DNA of 64,000 nucleotides, taken from NCBI GenBank assembly GCA_023374045.1, contig CM041776.1:321123925-321187924 (forward strand), in the 5' to 3' direction. Under the pieces are notes generated by a model, which had not been told where the DNA came from, did no database searches, and saw only the letters and a program-made list of their open reading frames with translations. Position numbers and translations under genes: made by a program. The DNA is from Limonium bicolor (Eukaryota; Streptophyta; Magnoliopsida; Caryophyllales; Plumbaginaceae). Positions within the stretch are counted from its first letter, which is position 1, and each line of letters starts with the position of its first letter. This document shows positions 45,358-58,470 of the stretch, in pieces.

Positions 45358-45459
45358 GTGAGAATTTTTGGCGCCCCGTCAACCTTGATCCAATTCTGCA
45401 AGCCTTTTATTGCAGAATTAAATCAAGGGGAGCCATCTGTAGACACCAAAAATTCTCAC
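45358..45459 (+). promoter_or_regulatory. compound hairpin spanning polypurine tract and LTR 2 start
   Basis: Outer stem: GTGAGAATTTTTGG (45358-45371) pairs perfectly with CCAAAAATTCTCAC (45446-45459), which lies inside LTR 2. Inner stem: CCTTGAT/ATCAAGG (7 bp), a 2-nt bulge on each side, then AATTCTGCAA/TTGCAGAATT (10 bp) with an 8-nt loop (45402-45409). The polypurine tract AAGGGGAG (45425-45432) and the LTR border (45437/45438) lie on the 3' side. Confidence 0.85.
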
Positions 45460-45754
45460 CCCATAAAGCAAATTCTAGAACACGAAACACAATAAGAGGG
45501 GTCGTCGCTTTCTTTGTCAAAACGTATTGACGTGCGTGCCAAAACGAAACCATCGCTTTATAATCTTTTTCAAAGAATTTCATAAAAACATGCTTTTGCG
45601 AAAACGAATTTCCAACAACAATTCATTTTACTAGATTAAATTCTTTTGTCTTACTGAACATTCACATTATAAACGCTTGCATTTGTGTAGATCCATTCAG
45701 TCCGATTTAAAACTCTAGTAGTTTTTACTCTTTCTTGTATATTGATTTCTGAAT

Positions 45755-45955
45755 TAGCACAACTGGTTAGCAGGCCCGTTGAGAAGTCAATTGGTCTCGG
45801 GTTCGAAACTGGAAAAGGTTCGGTGCGGTTTTATTTTTGCTTCAGCTTGCAAGAGACTTGCTATGTTCATATTTCGCATTATCATACCAAGTTCTGGCAT
45901 AGTTTAGTTGGTTAGTGTATGGATGAAACAGGCTATGGGTCGCATGTTCGAAACC
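45755..45955 (+). promoter_or_regulatory. two tRNA-like A-box/B-box pairs, LTR 2
   Basis: Same two pairs as in LTR 1: boxes at 45755 and 45800, then 45900 and 45946. The box sequences are unchanged. Confidence 0.6.
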
Positions 45956-48788
45956 CAGTTGGAGCATTCTGGTGGCTTTGTTTTCGTTTTCTTTTGTTGT
46001 AGTCTGGGCTGGACTAGATGAATAAATACAGTTACGAGGTCCATGTTCTTTTACTCATATAGAGCCCATGCCCAGATTAAAAAAGAAACCCTAAGTTCAT
46101 GTTTATAAAAAGACAGACTAAAAACCCTACTGTAGAAGGAGGAGAACTAGCCAGCCGACAACTCCCATCTTCCTCGTTCTTGATCGGTCTCAAGTCCTCC
46201 CTCGATCATTCTTTCTCGGTTTTACTCCCGTCTCCACTCTCCTTCATCCCATCTCCATTTTTTTCATCTCAGAAAACCCAAACGCTTCTCCAGATTCATG
46301 AACAATCGCCATAAACAAAAGAACTCAAAACCTTTCCGATTCGATCTCGATGACGTTTTATTTCATTCTCCAGCCACATTCGAATTTTCAAAAGCACCAT
46401 CGAGACCAAGAACTTCCTCCTCCGTCGAAAACCACCACCTTCTCTTCAAACCTTCACTAGTCTACTGCCTAGTTTGAAATCGTCTCCATTGATCGACTCA
46501 TCTCCAAGCCAGAAAAGCGTAAGGCTAGTTTCACCTCCGGCGGTTCTGGTTCTACTCTTTCCCACTCGTTTCTGTCCCTCTTCTCATTTCATGTTGATTT
46601 CTTCGCCAAATGAGCCAAACTGGCGATGGCTAAAGATGTGAGCGTATGAGATGTGGTTTTACCGGAAATGTATTTCCGATGTTCATGCCGACCCATTCGT
46701 CTCGACCCTTGTTTTCGATACCCTCATTTCCTCTGCTTGCATGGTATTTCACTATATTTCCTGTTATATTTTGCCAGTCGTTACATATGAGCATCGTTGG
46801 AAGCTAGACCCGCGTTGGTTTGATTGTTTGGGAAATCTGGACTGCTTCATGCGAAAAGGGAGACACCCTGTCCATGATGGATTTTGGGTTCCACCTTTTT
46901 ATGCCACTCAGTTTTTTTCTTACCGTGTTGTTTTTCCATATCGGTAGTCGCTGATTCTTTTTTTCTTGCCAACATACTACCCATCCATTCTGTCATTGCG
47001 TGCGGACGAGTTCCATGTTGATGGAATAGATGATTATGAAGTTTGTACCCATTCGGTATCTGTCTTGTGACTCAGAAAAGAGATATACAGTGACAATTTG
47101 TATAACCCCGCTATTGTTGCTGATTGTTCGACGATGGATAGAGTGAACTTATGTTCAGGCCTTCATCTTTGTTTAGCTATATTCGGTCTGTTACAGATTC
47201 GAAGAAACTGAGGACTACAACAGTTTCTCTCATGTTTCAGTTCATTTTCTGCCTAGAGGGGTTTATCCCTCTCGTTTTCCTTCTGCACTGTTCGTTCATT
47301 CAACTCCAGTTTGAATATGACTTCATCACTGACAATTCCTTTTTGTGCACATCTTGCAACTTAGGCAGGTCTGAACAGAGGATGATAGTTGCCTCTATGA
47401 GCTTCTGGTTTTGTTTTTCCTCTCTACATTCTTCCTGTACATTTGCTTGTGTTTACTTCCTAATTCGTTTATGCCCTTTGCGCCTGTTTAGGCTCTTGCA
47501 GGATGTCTCTGGCTGCAATACAAATTTGGACTCAGATTCTGTCAGTATTCGAGTCTGCCATGCTTGATCAGATGGAAACACTACTCCTCCTTGTCAATAC
47601 ATACTCACACCGTTCTTAACCTTTTTTTCCTTTGCTTGCTGATATCCCGGTTGTATGTGTAAATCTGATTTGGTTTTGGTTTTGTCTGTGTTGTCATTTG
47701 TTTTTATTTTCTTCACAGGAGACTTACTCATCTTCGTTTCGGTACGTAAGCTCAACTGATTAATCTTTGATATCTCTGGATCTAGGTGTTGTGCTTCATG
47801 TGTATCTGCATAATATTTATCTTGTATGCACTCGATAATCTGTTAATAGGGCCGTGAGTACCCTTCACATGCTATGACTTTTTAAAATTCATGCAACGCG
47901 TTTGAATAGGTTGTGATGAGTATGTCCGTTTAGTTGACTAACAGAGGATTTGACTTAGAACCTTTGCTTGATCATTAACGTGATAAACAAGAGAGACCTC
48001 TCAGAACTTGACCAATAATGCAATGCCATTCGCTGCTTGCCAATTTGATTTTGCTGTTCATTCTGATTTTTGTTTCATTCTCTCAACTTGTAAATATTGT
48101 CTTAATATTGTCTTACATCTGTTTCTTTGTAATTAATCATTTAAACTCTTGTAGTATTTCTAACTAAGCCCTAGTTATTAGTCCTTTAGAGCCAAGCCTT
48201 TAGGATAGTGGGTGTCCCTTGGCACTTAGTGGGTCATGTGTCCTTCTTGGTCAAGGTGACACCCTATACCCTAAAATACACATCTAAAAATATGTATATA
48301 TGTAGGTAATGAACTTTTTCCTTTCAAACCAAAAAAATTCCTCAAAACACCCATCCCCTCTCTCCACATCCTATCCAGAATTATCTCTCAATTTTCATGT
48401 TTTCATCACTGTGTATAAAAACAAACCTTTAACCCTCACTTGTTTTCTTTTAAAATTTGATTCAAAAAGCCCAAAAAATAAAAATTGCATTACCCAATCT
48501 CGGCCCAAACCACATTCGGCCCACAATCCAAGCCCAACGCCCTCGGCCCACAATCCAAGCCCAATGCCCTCGGTCCACAAACCCAATCTCGGCCCATCAG
48601 CCTAAGTCGGCCCATTAACCCAATCCGGCCCAAGTCCATAAACCCGCCCATTACCCAAGTCCATAAACCAAAGTTTACCCAAGTCCATAAACCAAAGTTG
48701 GCCCAAGTCCACACAAGTCAAACCAAGCCCACACAAGTCAAAACAAGCCCAATCCCAAAAGTTGGCCCAAGTCCACAAATGTCAAACC

Positions 48789-48992
48789 TTGACCAAAAAC
48801 GTTGACCTTGACCAAAAACATTGACCTTGACCAAAAACGTTGACCTTGACCAAAACGTTGACCTTGACCAAAACGTTGACCTTGACCAAAACGTTGACCT
48901 TGACCAAAACGTTGACCTTGACCAAAAACGTTGACTGAAAATGTTGACCTTGACCAAAATGTTGACTTTGACCAAAAATGTTGACCTTGACC
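48789..48992 (+). repeat. TTGACC (W-box) minisatellite, LTR 2
   Basis: Same array as in LTR 1, with the same flanking GTCAAACC and CCAACTTAGACTT. The minus-strand periodic frames at 48718-49018 are by-products. Confidence 0.88.
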
Positions 48993-50888
48993 CAACTTAG
49001 ACTTAACTCGAAATTCAATCTAGTTCAAGCCTGAACCTCAATCCAAACCGAACCTATTTCATCAAGCTCAATTCAACTCAAACCCAAATACATTTCATCC
49101 AATCCACACTCACTTGTAAATTCCTTTCAAAATCTAAAAGCCCAAAAAGAATTTCAAAACAATCTTTTTATTAGAGTCTCATCAAGTTTTCAAAGAAACC
49201 ATTTTGTGGAATTTAAAAAGGAAAAACTCTTCTCACATAACAGAAAACTCTTCTCTATTGCAGAAAGTCCTTCTCACATATACAGAAAGTTTTCTCCTAA
49301 AAACCTTTCTCAAAATCAGTGTTTCTTCATCGAGAATTCCGAACAACTTTCAAAGTTTTCTAACTTAGTTTTCAAATCCAAATAAATTGTTTTCGGGGAG
49401 CAAGAAATGTCTAACCCCTTCAAAACATTTCCTCTATGGTTAGAACATCACTTGTCTTCCTTCCCAAAATAAAAATCCGAGGCGGGGCACTGTGGTTATA
49501 ACCTTCCCTTGTCGCAGTCTGGATCTCTTTAGGCGGGGCATTAGGGTGACAAACCTCCCCTGATTGCAGCCTAGATTTTTACAAGGCGGGGTGCTAGGGA
49601 AGTAACGACCTTCCTAGTTGCAGCCGGGATTTTAGAATCGTCTAACTCCCTTCCATTCGATTTCAATGTTTTCGGTTTTTAACATTTTAAAAATCGGGAG
49701 TTAGAGACGTTATTAGGGTTTGAACGAGAACATCTCATTCATGGTGTTTCTCTCTAAATCCTATTTTCGACATAAATTCATTGCCCCATCTTTCGAGCCT
49801 TGGCACTTACCATCAATTAAGTGTCATGTTCGAGGGGGTACATAGGGTAATCCCTCGGGATTATCCGTCCTTTTACATTAAGAGAGACAATTCTGAATAA
49901 ACCAATCCAACCCTTCCATTAAAGCTCTAAGACCCATAAACACTTCTCATTCCTCCTCTGAACCAGCTCTAAGTCACATATGACCTCCAATTCCTGAAGG
50001 CTCTCAGAAATCTGAAACATCTTCAAAATCCGAACACCTGTAAACCAAGCATCCTCTTCCATACTCGATCGTTTTGAAAACTCGAGTTTCTCTTCAACAC
50101 TTTCAACTTCCCAAAACACTTCAAAAACCCGACCATTTCAAAATCCGAACTTCGCATACACAAAAAACTCCTCAAATCAACCAAATGATCCAAATACCCC
50201 TTGACTCCACCAAAAATGACCAAAATGCCCTTTTACTCCTCAAAACTCCCATCATCCTCTTAAAACTGGGAAAGCCGAAACAACCTCAAACCATTCAAAA
50301 CAATCAAAACCAACTTCGAGACCAGCCTATTTTTCAAGATTCCTCGAAATCATCTGCTCCTCAATCCACACTCAATCCCGTCCTTTGGCTTTAATTGAAT
50401 CTCTTTAACAAGGTTTTGAAAGAAGGCAATCCCGACAATTGGAGACCGAGATTTTCTCGGGCACCAATCCAAAGTTGTGGTCGTTGCCACTTCTAAGGGG
50501 TGTAACCCAGTGCGAACCCACACAGAATCTCTAGTATGATCAGATAAGTCCCTATCCATAGGCGATAAATTCAGAGTCAACCAACGGTTCTTAGAACCCT
50601 CCTTCCCTTCCTTCCTAGTATCTTAGGTTAAACTAGGTGGCGACCCTAGTCAATTTCCGCCCTTAGGGCATAAGTCCGCGTGGAGCCCATTGAGAGCAGG
50701 TGATGTGCACACTTGCACTCCCCATTATGCTTTCTGGGAAAGACGGACGACTTAGTAGGTATTTGAGGGATGCCAAGAATAACGGGTTTCCACCCTCCAC
50801 AGAATGGCAAATATTTAGGATCTAGACTTCTTAGTTAGACCATATTTAGATGGACCCCCCTCATACCGAAAAATCACCCTCCACAGAA

Positions 50889-50906
50889 TGGCGACTCTGC
50901 TGGGGA
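50889..50906 (+). promoter_or_regulatory. primer binding site, unit 2
   Basis: Identical 18 bases, again 3 nt after the LTR end. Confidence 0.75.
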
Positions 50907-52886
50907 AAACTTGAGTAAATTTTTCTCAAACTCAAGGAAGACTGAACTCCATACAAGATTGTCAGGATTTCCACACTTCTTTCAAAACCTTCAAGAGATT
51001 CATTTCAAAGCCTCTAGGATTATTCTACTCCACACTCAGAGTGTGTATCTGATGAGGACAGATAGGACTTGATAGATCCTCAACAAACTTTGCAACAATT
51101 GGGTTAATAATTAGCTCACGATTAGAAAGAGACACTTAGGATTGAATGAAGCTAACTTCCCTTTAGGCTAATAAACAACCAAATTGGAATTATCACCTTC
51201 AAGACAAACATTTAGTAAATAGGTTGGTGCTAACTTCCCTACTTTACTTATAAGTTGTATGATTGTGGGGTGCATTGGTTGGGTAGCTTAGGACATGCAT
51301 TCCTCTGTGTCACCCGCTATATTCACGAGTCACGGGATGCCGATCGGTCCACGATTGATTCCCCATGAGTCGGGTCATTCATTTGAATGGTTATACCCAT
51401 GGGGCGAGATGGTCATCGACCTACGCCTTGATACTCATGATCCAAATATATCCTCCATTATCCGAGTCTAAGCCAGCATATAGTGAACCATGAGCCTTCA
51501 GTGTCCAGCTGCCTGATCGGTGTCTAGGACGGGTTTTACGGAGAGTCACCCCCTTGTATGCCGCCTGTCTGACCACCCTTCTGCCTTACCCTGAAGATTG
51601 CATGGGCTCAGTTCTCCATTGTTCCTCTGCACCACGGGTGTCTCTAAAGCCCAATGTCACGCTACACGTCCATAGAGGATCCCGTATTTACCGGATACCC
51701 ATACATGGCACAACGTAGTCAGTGAATAATTTGGACTTTAGACACACCTGACCGTACAGATGACGAGAGACCCGTTCCCATGCAGTACTTCCCCGAGTTT
51801 CCCGAAAAGTGAGTATGTTGTGATAATCCTCGGCCGTGGCTCGTGTGACTGTATCACTTCGGGTATCCCGACCTTTCGAACTTAAGCACTCCGGTCTTTC
51901 TTAATGACGTGCCCCACAAGGCATAACAGAGATAAATCCGAGAGATGAACAGTGAAGGGACGACGGTTCCCCCGGTGGTATGGAAGCATTGATTGACCTG
52001 GAAGGTGATTATCCCAATCATTCACACTCAGCTCCAAAAAAATCAGCCATAATTTTTATTTTGCACTTACATCTATGTGTGATCATGTTTCAAATTGGCA
52101 AAGAAAAAGTTCGAACACTCTAATGAAATATCTTCAGAGTCGTCCATCTCGAATGATTTAAAAAAAATGATCTTCAAATTTGTTATTTCCAAAACAGTTT
52201 CCAAAATCGGTTTCAATCAAAGTCTTCCAGAAAACAAACTTTATCAAGCAGTTTGCAAAGAACAAATTTCAAAAATATACTGTTTACAAATGATTTTCAA
52301 ACAATGTTTTTCACAAATGTTTTTTTTCCAAAACTAGTCTCTAAAATAGCTTTCAAAATCCATTTTTTGCAAACGAGTTTCAAATAGCATTTCTCACAGA
52401 TGTTGTTTCGAAATAGCATTTCTCACAAACGTATTTCAAAATAAATGATTTGGTCCCCATGTTGTGACCTGTTATTTTTGAAGTTCAACCCATCTTCAAG
52501 AGCAGCGGTCATTACCGTGGAGCGTACTAGTCATTCTGTGTTTTCACAAAAGTGGTGGATTTTCACATAAGATTTAGTGCTCGATCATTCACTTTTCCTT
52601 TCTCAAAATATTCCCCATTCCTCTCGTCAGAGCAAGTGGAGCAGCATGAAGATCGACTACGCGGGTCAAGCTGAAAGCCAGAAGCGTACCAACCCGTGGA
52701 GCTAGCCGCTTGACATGAAGACTATCACCAACCGTCTAAATATAAAATCAGAAGTGTACCAACCCGGGTCAAGCGACATGAAGATTAGGAACACCTGTTC
52801 AAGTTCAAACTGTTGAAAATCAGAAGAACACCAACTCGTTTTGTTTGATCACAGTGCTTCGCTGCAATAGCCTGACAACCGGTAAA

Positions 52887-53000
52887 GAGCCCCAAGACGA
52901 GCGAGCAGCCGGCCTAGAGCCCGAAGACGAGCGAGCAGCCGGCCTAGAGCCTGAAGACGATCGAGCAGCCGACCAAGAGCACGAAGACAAGCGTGAGCAG
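52887..53000 (+). repeat. 30-bp minisatellite, internal region 2
   Basis: Same three-and-a-bit units as in internal region 1; the last partial unit has one extra base. Confidence 0.85.
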
Positions 53001-56000
53001 TCTGCCAGAATTCAGAAGACGGACCAGAAGAGTTCAGAATATGTTTAGCTCGAAATTCCCCCTTTTAATGACTTTTAGGATTGATGATGTATAGGTTTTT
53101 CCCTATGTTTCTTTTCTCGCTTGTCCATTTCTGAATAGATTACATGTATAGGTTTATACATCCCCTTCGCGTTTATTTAGATCAACGTGTATAGGGTTCC
53201 CCACTCCCTATTTTATTTGCGAATGACAAGCGTCAGAATCCATATTGAGAGAATCCACCACTTTGAAAACACGCGTTTTCAAAATTGTTTTTCCAAACTT
53301 GGTTTCTTTTGGCATGCACGTATAATGAAAGAACGAATGAGGTACGACCCCTCACGGTTACATATTCATAAATCGCTTTATGGGGTGAAAATTCATGGTA
53401 TCTACGGAAGGGGTCCCCTAAACAAACACACCAATAAATACAACAAGCACAAAGCAAACCGCATGCATTGCATTCATTACAAAAGTCCATGCATTCTTGG
53501 TCAGTTCAAATTCGTCAAACATATGCAAGTCCTGTCCACCTCAAAAAATTGCATAATCATGTGTTTTTTTTGTCACCACACTATATACCAGCTTTCATCC
53601 CAATATCTCGACCGCTAGAGCCCGATCTCAGTGGGATAGAAAAGAAAACCGAGTTCAAACCTCTCCCAAAAATCACCATGCACGACAGTGACTAAAAGGG
53701 AAAGAGCATGTCATACTGTGGGGCCACCATGCGGGAGTTATCACTCCCTAAAAATTCGAAATCCAGGAGCCAACCACCAGCCCAACCTCGCTTGAGAATC
53801 ACTAACCTGACAGCACCCCCGACAGCTACACCCTTCAAGGCCAATAGTAACGGAATGAGCTTCATGGGCTGAATTCGACTCAAGCGAGACTAGGTGTAGC
53901 CTTACCACGCATGCATTGCATCCAAAACGAAAAACACAAAAAAAAACACATTCAGTAAAAATCCAAAGTCAGCCATCTTCATTCGTCATTTTCAGCATTT
54001 CATGCATCCTATACATAGTAATTCCATATTACCACAATACGTCACATGGTAGATAATCACATTTGCATACTCCCATATCGAAATGACATCTTCGGGAAAA
54101 TCGTGAGAGATTGTTTGAATAGAGTGCGTGAACCGCTAAACTCTCGACCCGTCAACGAACACTAGGGTCCAATCAAAATTAGCACCACAAACCAAGTGAG
54201 TAGTGTGCAAAGAGCGGTATTTTCTCTTGAATTTCGATTGAGTGTTTTGGACGATCTATCGAGCGATGAGGGAAGGTAGAGAGATCCAACGGAGGTAAAA
54301 CCATGAGTGACTTGTGCTTTCCTTTAGCACATGGAGAGGCATGATTGAAAGTGAGATCAATGTCGATAAACAGGATACTAACTGTGATTCATGCAAAGAT
54401 CCGAGAATAGTAAGAAAACAATCTCTAACTAATGAGAATGACGAGGCACTTGGGATCAAAAATCTCCACAAAACCAAAGAGCTTCAACTGCCCTCAACAT
54501 AATCCCTTAGTGAGCCCCGCTGAGCTTTTCATGATAAACCTTTTTCTACGAACTCCACAACATGCCACCTGACATATACAGACTTACCTTTGCAATAGAG
54601 GAGCTCGAAGGAGCCGGAGCCATGGCCCCTCCCCACCATCTTTCATAAACACAATAAATGAAATGTTTGAAGAAATCAGTGAGTCAATGCAACTCCAAAG
54701 CCAAACGCCAAAAAAGAGCACCAAAAATGTTCAAGAAGATCGATGAGTCGATGCAACTCCAAAGCTGAGAGCCAGAATACGAAGTATAGAATGCTTGAGA
54801 AAGTCGATGAGCCAAATACAATTTCCAAAACACCCAAATGAGAGGAAAGTTCAAATCGTACGCCATAAGAGGCAAGAAGGAGAAATCCAAACCAAAAAGA
54901 CCAATGATGTCTCGCAGAAACCAACAAAAGGTTATCAAAAACCCGTCTAATCATTCCACCCATGGCAAATACGAAACATATCCTCTATTGCACAAAAGCT
55001 CCATAGCTCCCAAACAAATCCTCCAGTCCCATGTGACATACATCATACCCCTCAGCCCCGTTATAACCCAATAAAAGACCTCTGACTCGTTAGTTGATGA
55101 GTGTTAACCGAAAGTATCGGATCTGAAGCATGAATCATAAGCTTCGTGCTTGTTATCAACATGTCCCACCTCATAACACAAGGACTATGAGCGAATGAGT
55201 GTGACCTTACCCTACGAGGTCTTATGAGTGCGAGTGAATCTCCAATCTAAGCACCAAATCATAAACAACCTAGCCCATTGCAGGTGAGAATTTTGTAAGG
55301 ATCGGAAAGTCCAAAACCTCGAAAAGAAATTCTAGGGAAAATACTGCTCCGAGCATCGAGAGTATCATTGCACCATTAGCACACACAGCTACGCTCACGA
55401 GAGATTGACCCACATCCCTCCATGAGAGGAAAGTGATTCACGCATTATAGTTCAACAATCACTCAAGATCGAACCAAAGATTTCTTATATTCGTAAACCT
55501 CATAGTAATAGAGATAGGACCATACCTTCTCTCAAAAAAACCACATACGCATTCTGCATCGCATCTAGCATTTAATGTCTGCATACATCGTAATAACTTC
55601 ATCTCCAACATCCGACCGGTAAGAACTATGCCTAGTCTCGCTGAAGGTGGACTTCAGTTGCAGTTGTTGAAGCGTAACCTTTGGTCAAAAGAAATCAGAA
55701 ACTGTGGCTGTCGGGAGCCATACGAAGATCTTCCCGGAGTTATCCCGTGTCATACTCGAGTCTCATCGACATCACTCCCAAAGCCAAGCTGGAGCCATGC
55801 GGGAGCCATCCTCAAAACTTTGAGACCATCCCTAAAGCTACACAGGAGCCATCCGAATAGTTTGAGAACAATACGAGAGCCTTCTCAAAATTATGTCGGA
55901 GCCATTTCGTCACCAAGACCTTGCCTGTAAAAGTTTCGAACTACGTATGGTCTGATCTCAATACGAAATTGAGTACGTAGGCAGCCCGCCCAGGGTGCGA

Positions 56001-56840
56001 CCACTTCACAGGCAAAAGTTCCCTTTTCTTCCTCGCCATCACCAATGGAGCCATCTCATAGCCCTTCCCCGAGCCATCCTGAGCCACCCTGGAGCCATCT
56101 TGAGGAAATCCCGAAGTCATAACCGGACCGAAGCCATCCATCAATGACCAAAAAGTTATCAACCACACCAAAATGCATCAACCACAACACAATCCACCAA
56201 TCACATCAACCCACCATTTGACTCAAAATCCAAAACAAATTGAAACCCACCAACCATCCCAAAAATCTCAATCCGAATCAAAACCCACCAACCATCCCGA
56301 AAATCTTAATTCAAATCGAAACCCACCAACCATCCCAGAGCCGTTGCTCACAAGGGAATCACAAATCAAACCGGAGCCATCTGACCGCACCGGAGCCATC
56401 CGATCATACCGGAGCCCTCAAATCATATCGAAGTCACCTAATCATATCGAAACCGTCGAGTTCTCAAAGTCACTCATTAAAAAAAACCATCAATTCAAAG
56501 ACCGATTGCAAAATCATCAAAACCAAAACAAAAAAAAAAACTCAGGAGCCATACCGGAGCCATCTCGAAACTCTGGAGCCAAGAGTTCTATCAAATCCCG
56601 AAACTATAGTGCACATCGGGCGAGACTGTCAAAGCAAAACGAAAGCACAAGTCCCACGCTAACGAAGTCAAGGGCCACATCAACAAAAAACATTCGACTA
56701 TCACATCCCTCACAAAGACAACCAAAAAGCATCCAATCCCGGATCAATCCACAATCAAAGCCATCCTCAAATCAATCTACCACCACAAACAACTTCAGAT
56801 CAAGCTTTCACCACAGCGAGTTTCGTACAACTCCATCAAA

Positions 56841-57810
56841 GTATTATAGGCTCATCATAAGTCCTATAGCTAGATATCAAGAGGTCTAGTTGAGGCACTC
56901 CTAAGTCCTCGTACTTTCAATCGCATTCTAGGCCCGTCATAAGCCCTAAGACTGGATATCAAGAGGTCCAGTTGAGGCACTCCTAAGCCCTCGTGCACCT
57001 TAAATCAAATCGGGTTGTTGGTATTATAGGCTCGTCATAAGTCCTATAGCTAGATATCAAGAGGTCTAGTTGAGGCACTCCTAAGTCCTCGTACTTTCAA
57101 TCGCATTCTAGGCCCGTCATAAGCCCTAGGACTGGATATCAAGAGGTCCAGTTGAGGCACTCCTAAGCCCTCGTGCACCTTAAATCAAATCGGGTTGTTG
57201 GTATTATAGGCTCGTCATAAGTCCTATAGCTAGATATCAAGAGGTCTAGTTGAGGCACTCCTAAGTCCTCGTACTTTCAATCGCATTCTAGGCCCGTCAT
57301 AAGCCCTAGGACTGGATATCAAGAGGTCCAGTTGAGGCACTCCTAAGCCCTCGTGCACCTTAAATCAAATCGGGTTGTTGGTATTATAGGCTCGTCATAA
57401 GTCCTATAGCTAGATATCAAGAGGTCTAGTTGAGGCACTCCTAAGTCCTCGTACTTTCAATCGCATTCTAGGCCCGTCATAAGCCCTAGGACTGGATATC
57501 AAGAGGTCCTGTTGAGGCACTCCTAAGCCCTCGTGCACCTTAAATTAAATCGGGTTGTTGGTATTATAGGCTCGTCATAAGTCCTATAGCTAGATATCAA
57601 GAGGTCTAGTTGAGGCACTCCTAAGTCCTCGTACTCTCAATCGCATTCTAGGCCCGTCATAAGCCCTAGGACTGGGTATCAAGAGGTCCAGTTGAGGCAC
57701 TCCTAAGCCCTCGTGCACCCTAAAAGCAAGCCGGATTGTTAGTATCCTAGGCTCATCATAAGTCCTAGGGTTAGATGTCAAGAGGTCTAACTGAGGCTCG
57801 TCATAAGTCC
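56841..57810 (+). repeat. 180-bp satellite-like array, internal region 2
   Basis: Same array with the same number of units, but almost perfectly regular: unit starts recur every 180 bp (56841, 57021, 57201, 57381, 57561) with very few differences. The sixth, diverged unit starts near 57741. Confidence 0.93.
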
Positions 57811-57870
57811 TCGTACTTCCAATCATATTCATACACTCACGGTCGCATCCCAACGCACCACTAAATCGCA

Positions 57871-57972
57871 GTGAGAATTTTTGGCGCCCCGTCAACCTTG
57901 ATCCAATTCTGCAAGCCTTTTATTGCAGAATTAAATCAAGGGGAGCCATCTGTAGACACCAAAAATTCTCAC
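57871..57972 (+). promoter_or_regulatory. compound hairpin spanning polypurine tract and LTR 3 start
   Basis: Same structure at the second internal/LTR junction: outer arms 57871-57884 and 57959-57972, inner stem 57896-57941, LTR 3 starting at 57951. All stem bases are unchanged. Confidence 0.85.
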
Positions 57973-58268
57973 CCCATAAAGCAAATTCTAGAACACAAAA
58001 CACAATAAGAGGGGTCGTCGCTTTTCTTTGTCAAAACGTATTGACGTGCGTGCCAAAACGAAACCATCGCTTTATAATCTTTTTCAAAGAATTTCATAAA
58101 AACATGCTTTTGCGAAAACGAATTTCCAACAACAATTCATTTTACTAGATTAAATTCTTTTGTCTTACTGAACATTCACATTATAAACGCTTGCATTTGT
58201 GTAGATCCATTCAGTCCGATTTAAAACTCTAGTAGTTTTTACTCTTTCTTGTATATTGATTTCTGAAT

Positions 58269-58470
58269 TAGCACAACTGGTTAGCAGGCCCGTTGAGAAG
58301 TCAATTGGTCTCGGGTTCGAAACTGGAAAAGAGTTCGGTGCGGTTTTATTTTTGCTTCAGCTTGCAAGAGACTTGCTATGTTCATATTTCGCATTATCAT
58401 ACCAAGTTCTGGCATAGTTTAGTTGGTTAGTGTATGGATGAAACAGGCTATGGGTCGCATGTTCGAAACC
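58269..58470 (+). promoter_or_regulatory. two tRNA-like A-box/B-box pairs, LTR 3
   Basis: Same pairs: boxes at 58269 and 58314, then 58415 and 58461. The boxes are unchanged although LTR 3 is the most diverged of the three. Confidence 0.6.

Larger units (their letters stand above)
38400..45437 (+). mobile_element. internal region 1 of the Ogre/Tat-like element, non-coding
   Basis: 7038 bp from the primer site to the polypurine tract. The longest frames are about 140 codons, none resembles gag or pol, and several are broken in the sister copy. Content in order: leader, degenerate TTTCAAA-type repeats (39600-39960), a 30-bp coding-like repeat (40402-40520), dispersed GGAGCCATC motifs (43217-44072), a 180-bp array and a terminal hairpin. 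A sister copy is at 50886-57950. Confidence 0.85.
45438..50885 (+). repeat. LTR 2 (middle) of the Ogre/Tat-like element
   Basis: 5448 bp with the same ends. It lacks about 30 bp found in LTRs 1 and 3 (after CCGTCCTTTTACA near 49877) and has several private 1-2-base deletions (for example near 45819, 46207 and 46294). In the tandem it serves as 3' LTR of unit 1 and 5' LTR of unit 2. Confidence 0.92.
50886..57950 (+). mobile_element. internal region 2 of the Ogre/Tat-like element, non-coding
   Basis: 7065 bp, collinear with internal region 1 over its whole length. Differences are mostly 1-2-base indels with fewer substitutions. The 238-codon frame at 56173-56889 exists only because of such indels, covers the GGAGCCAT repeats and has no counterpart in copy 1, so it is not called as a gene. 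Confidence 0.85.

Noticed and set aside
56173..56889. 238-codon frame as a gene in internal region 2
   Set aside because: Low-complexity (Pro, Ser, Asn, Gln) and over GGAGCCAT repeats; the collinear copy at 43.7-44.3 kb breaks the frame.
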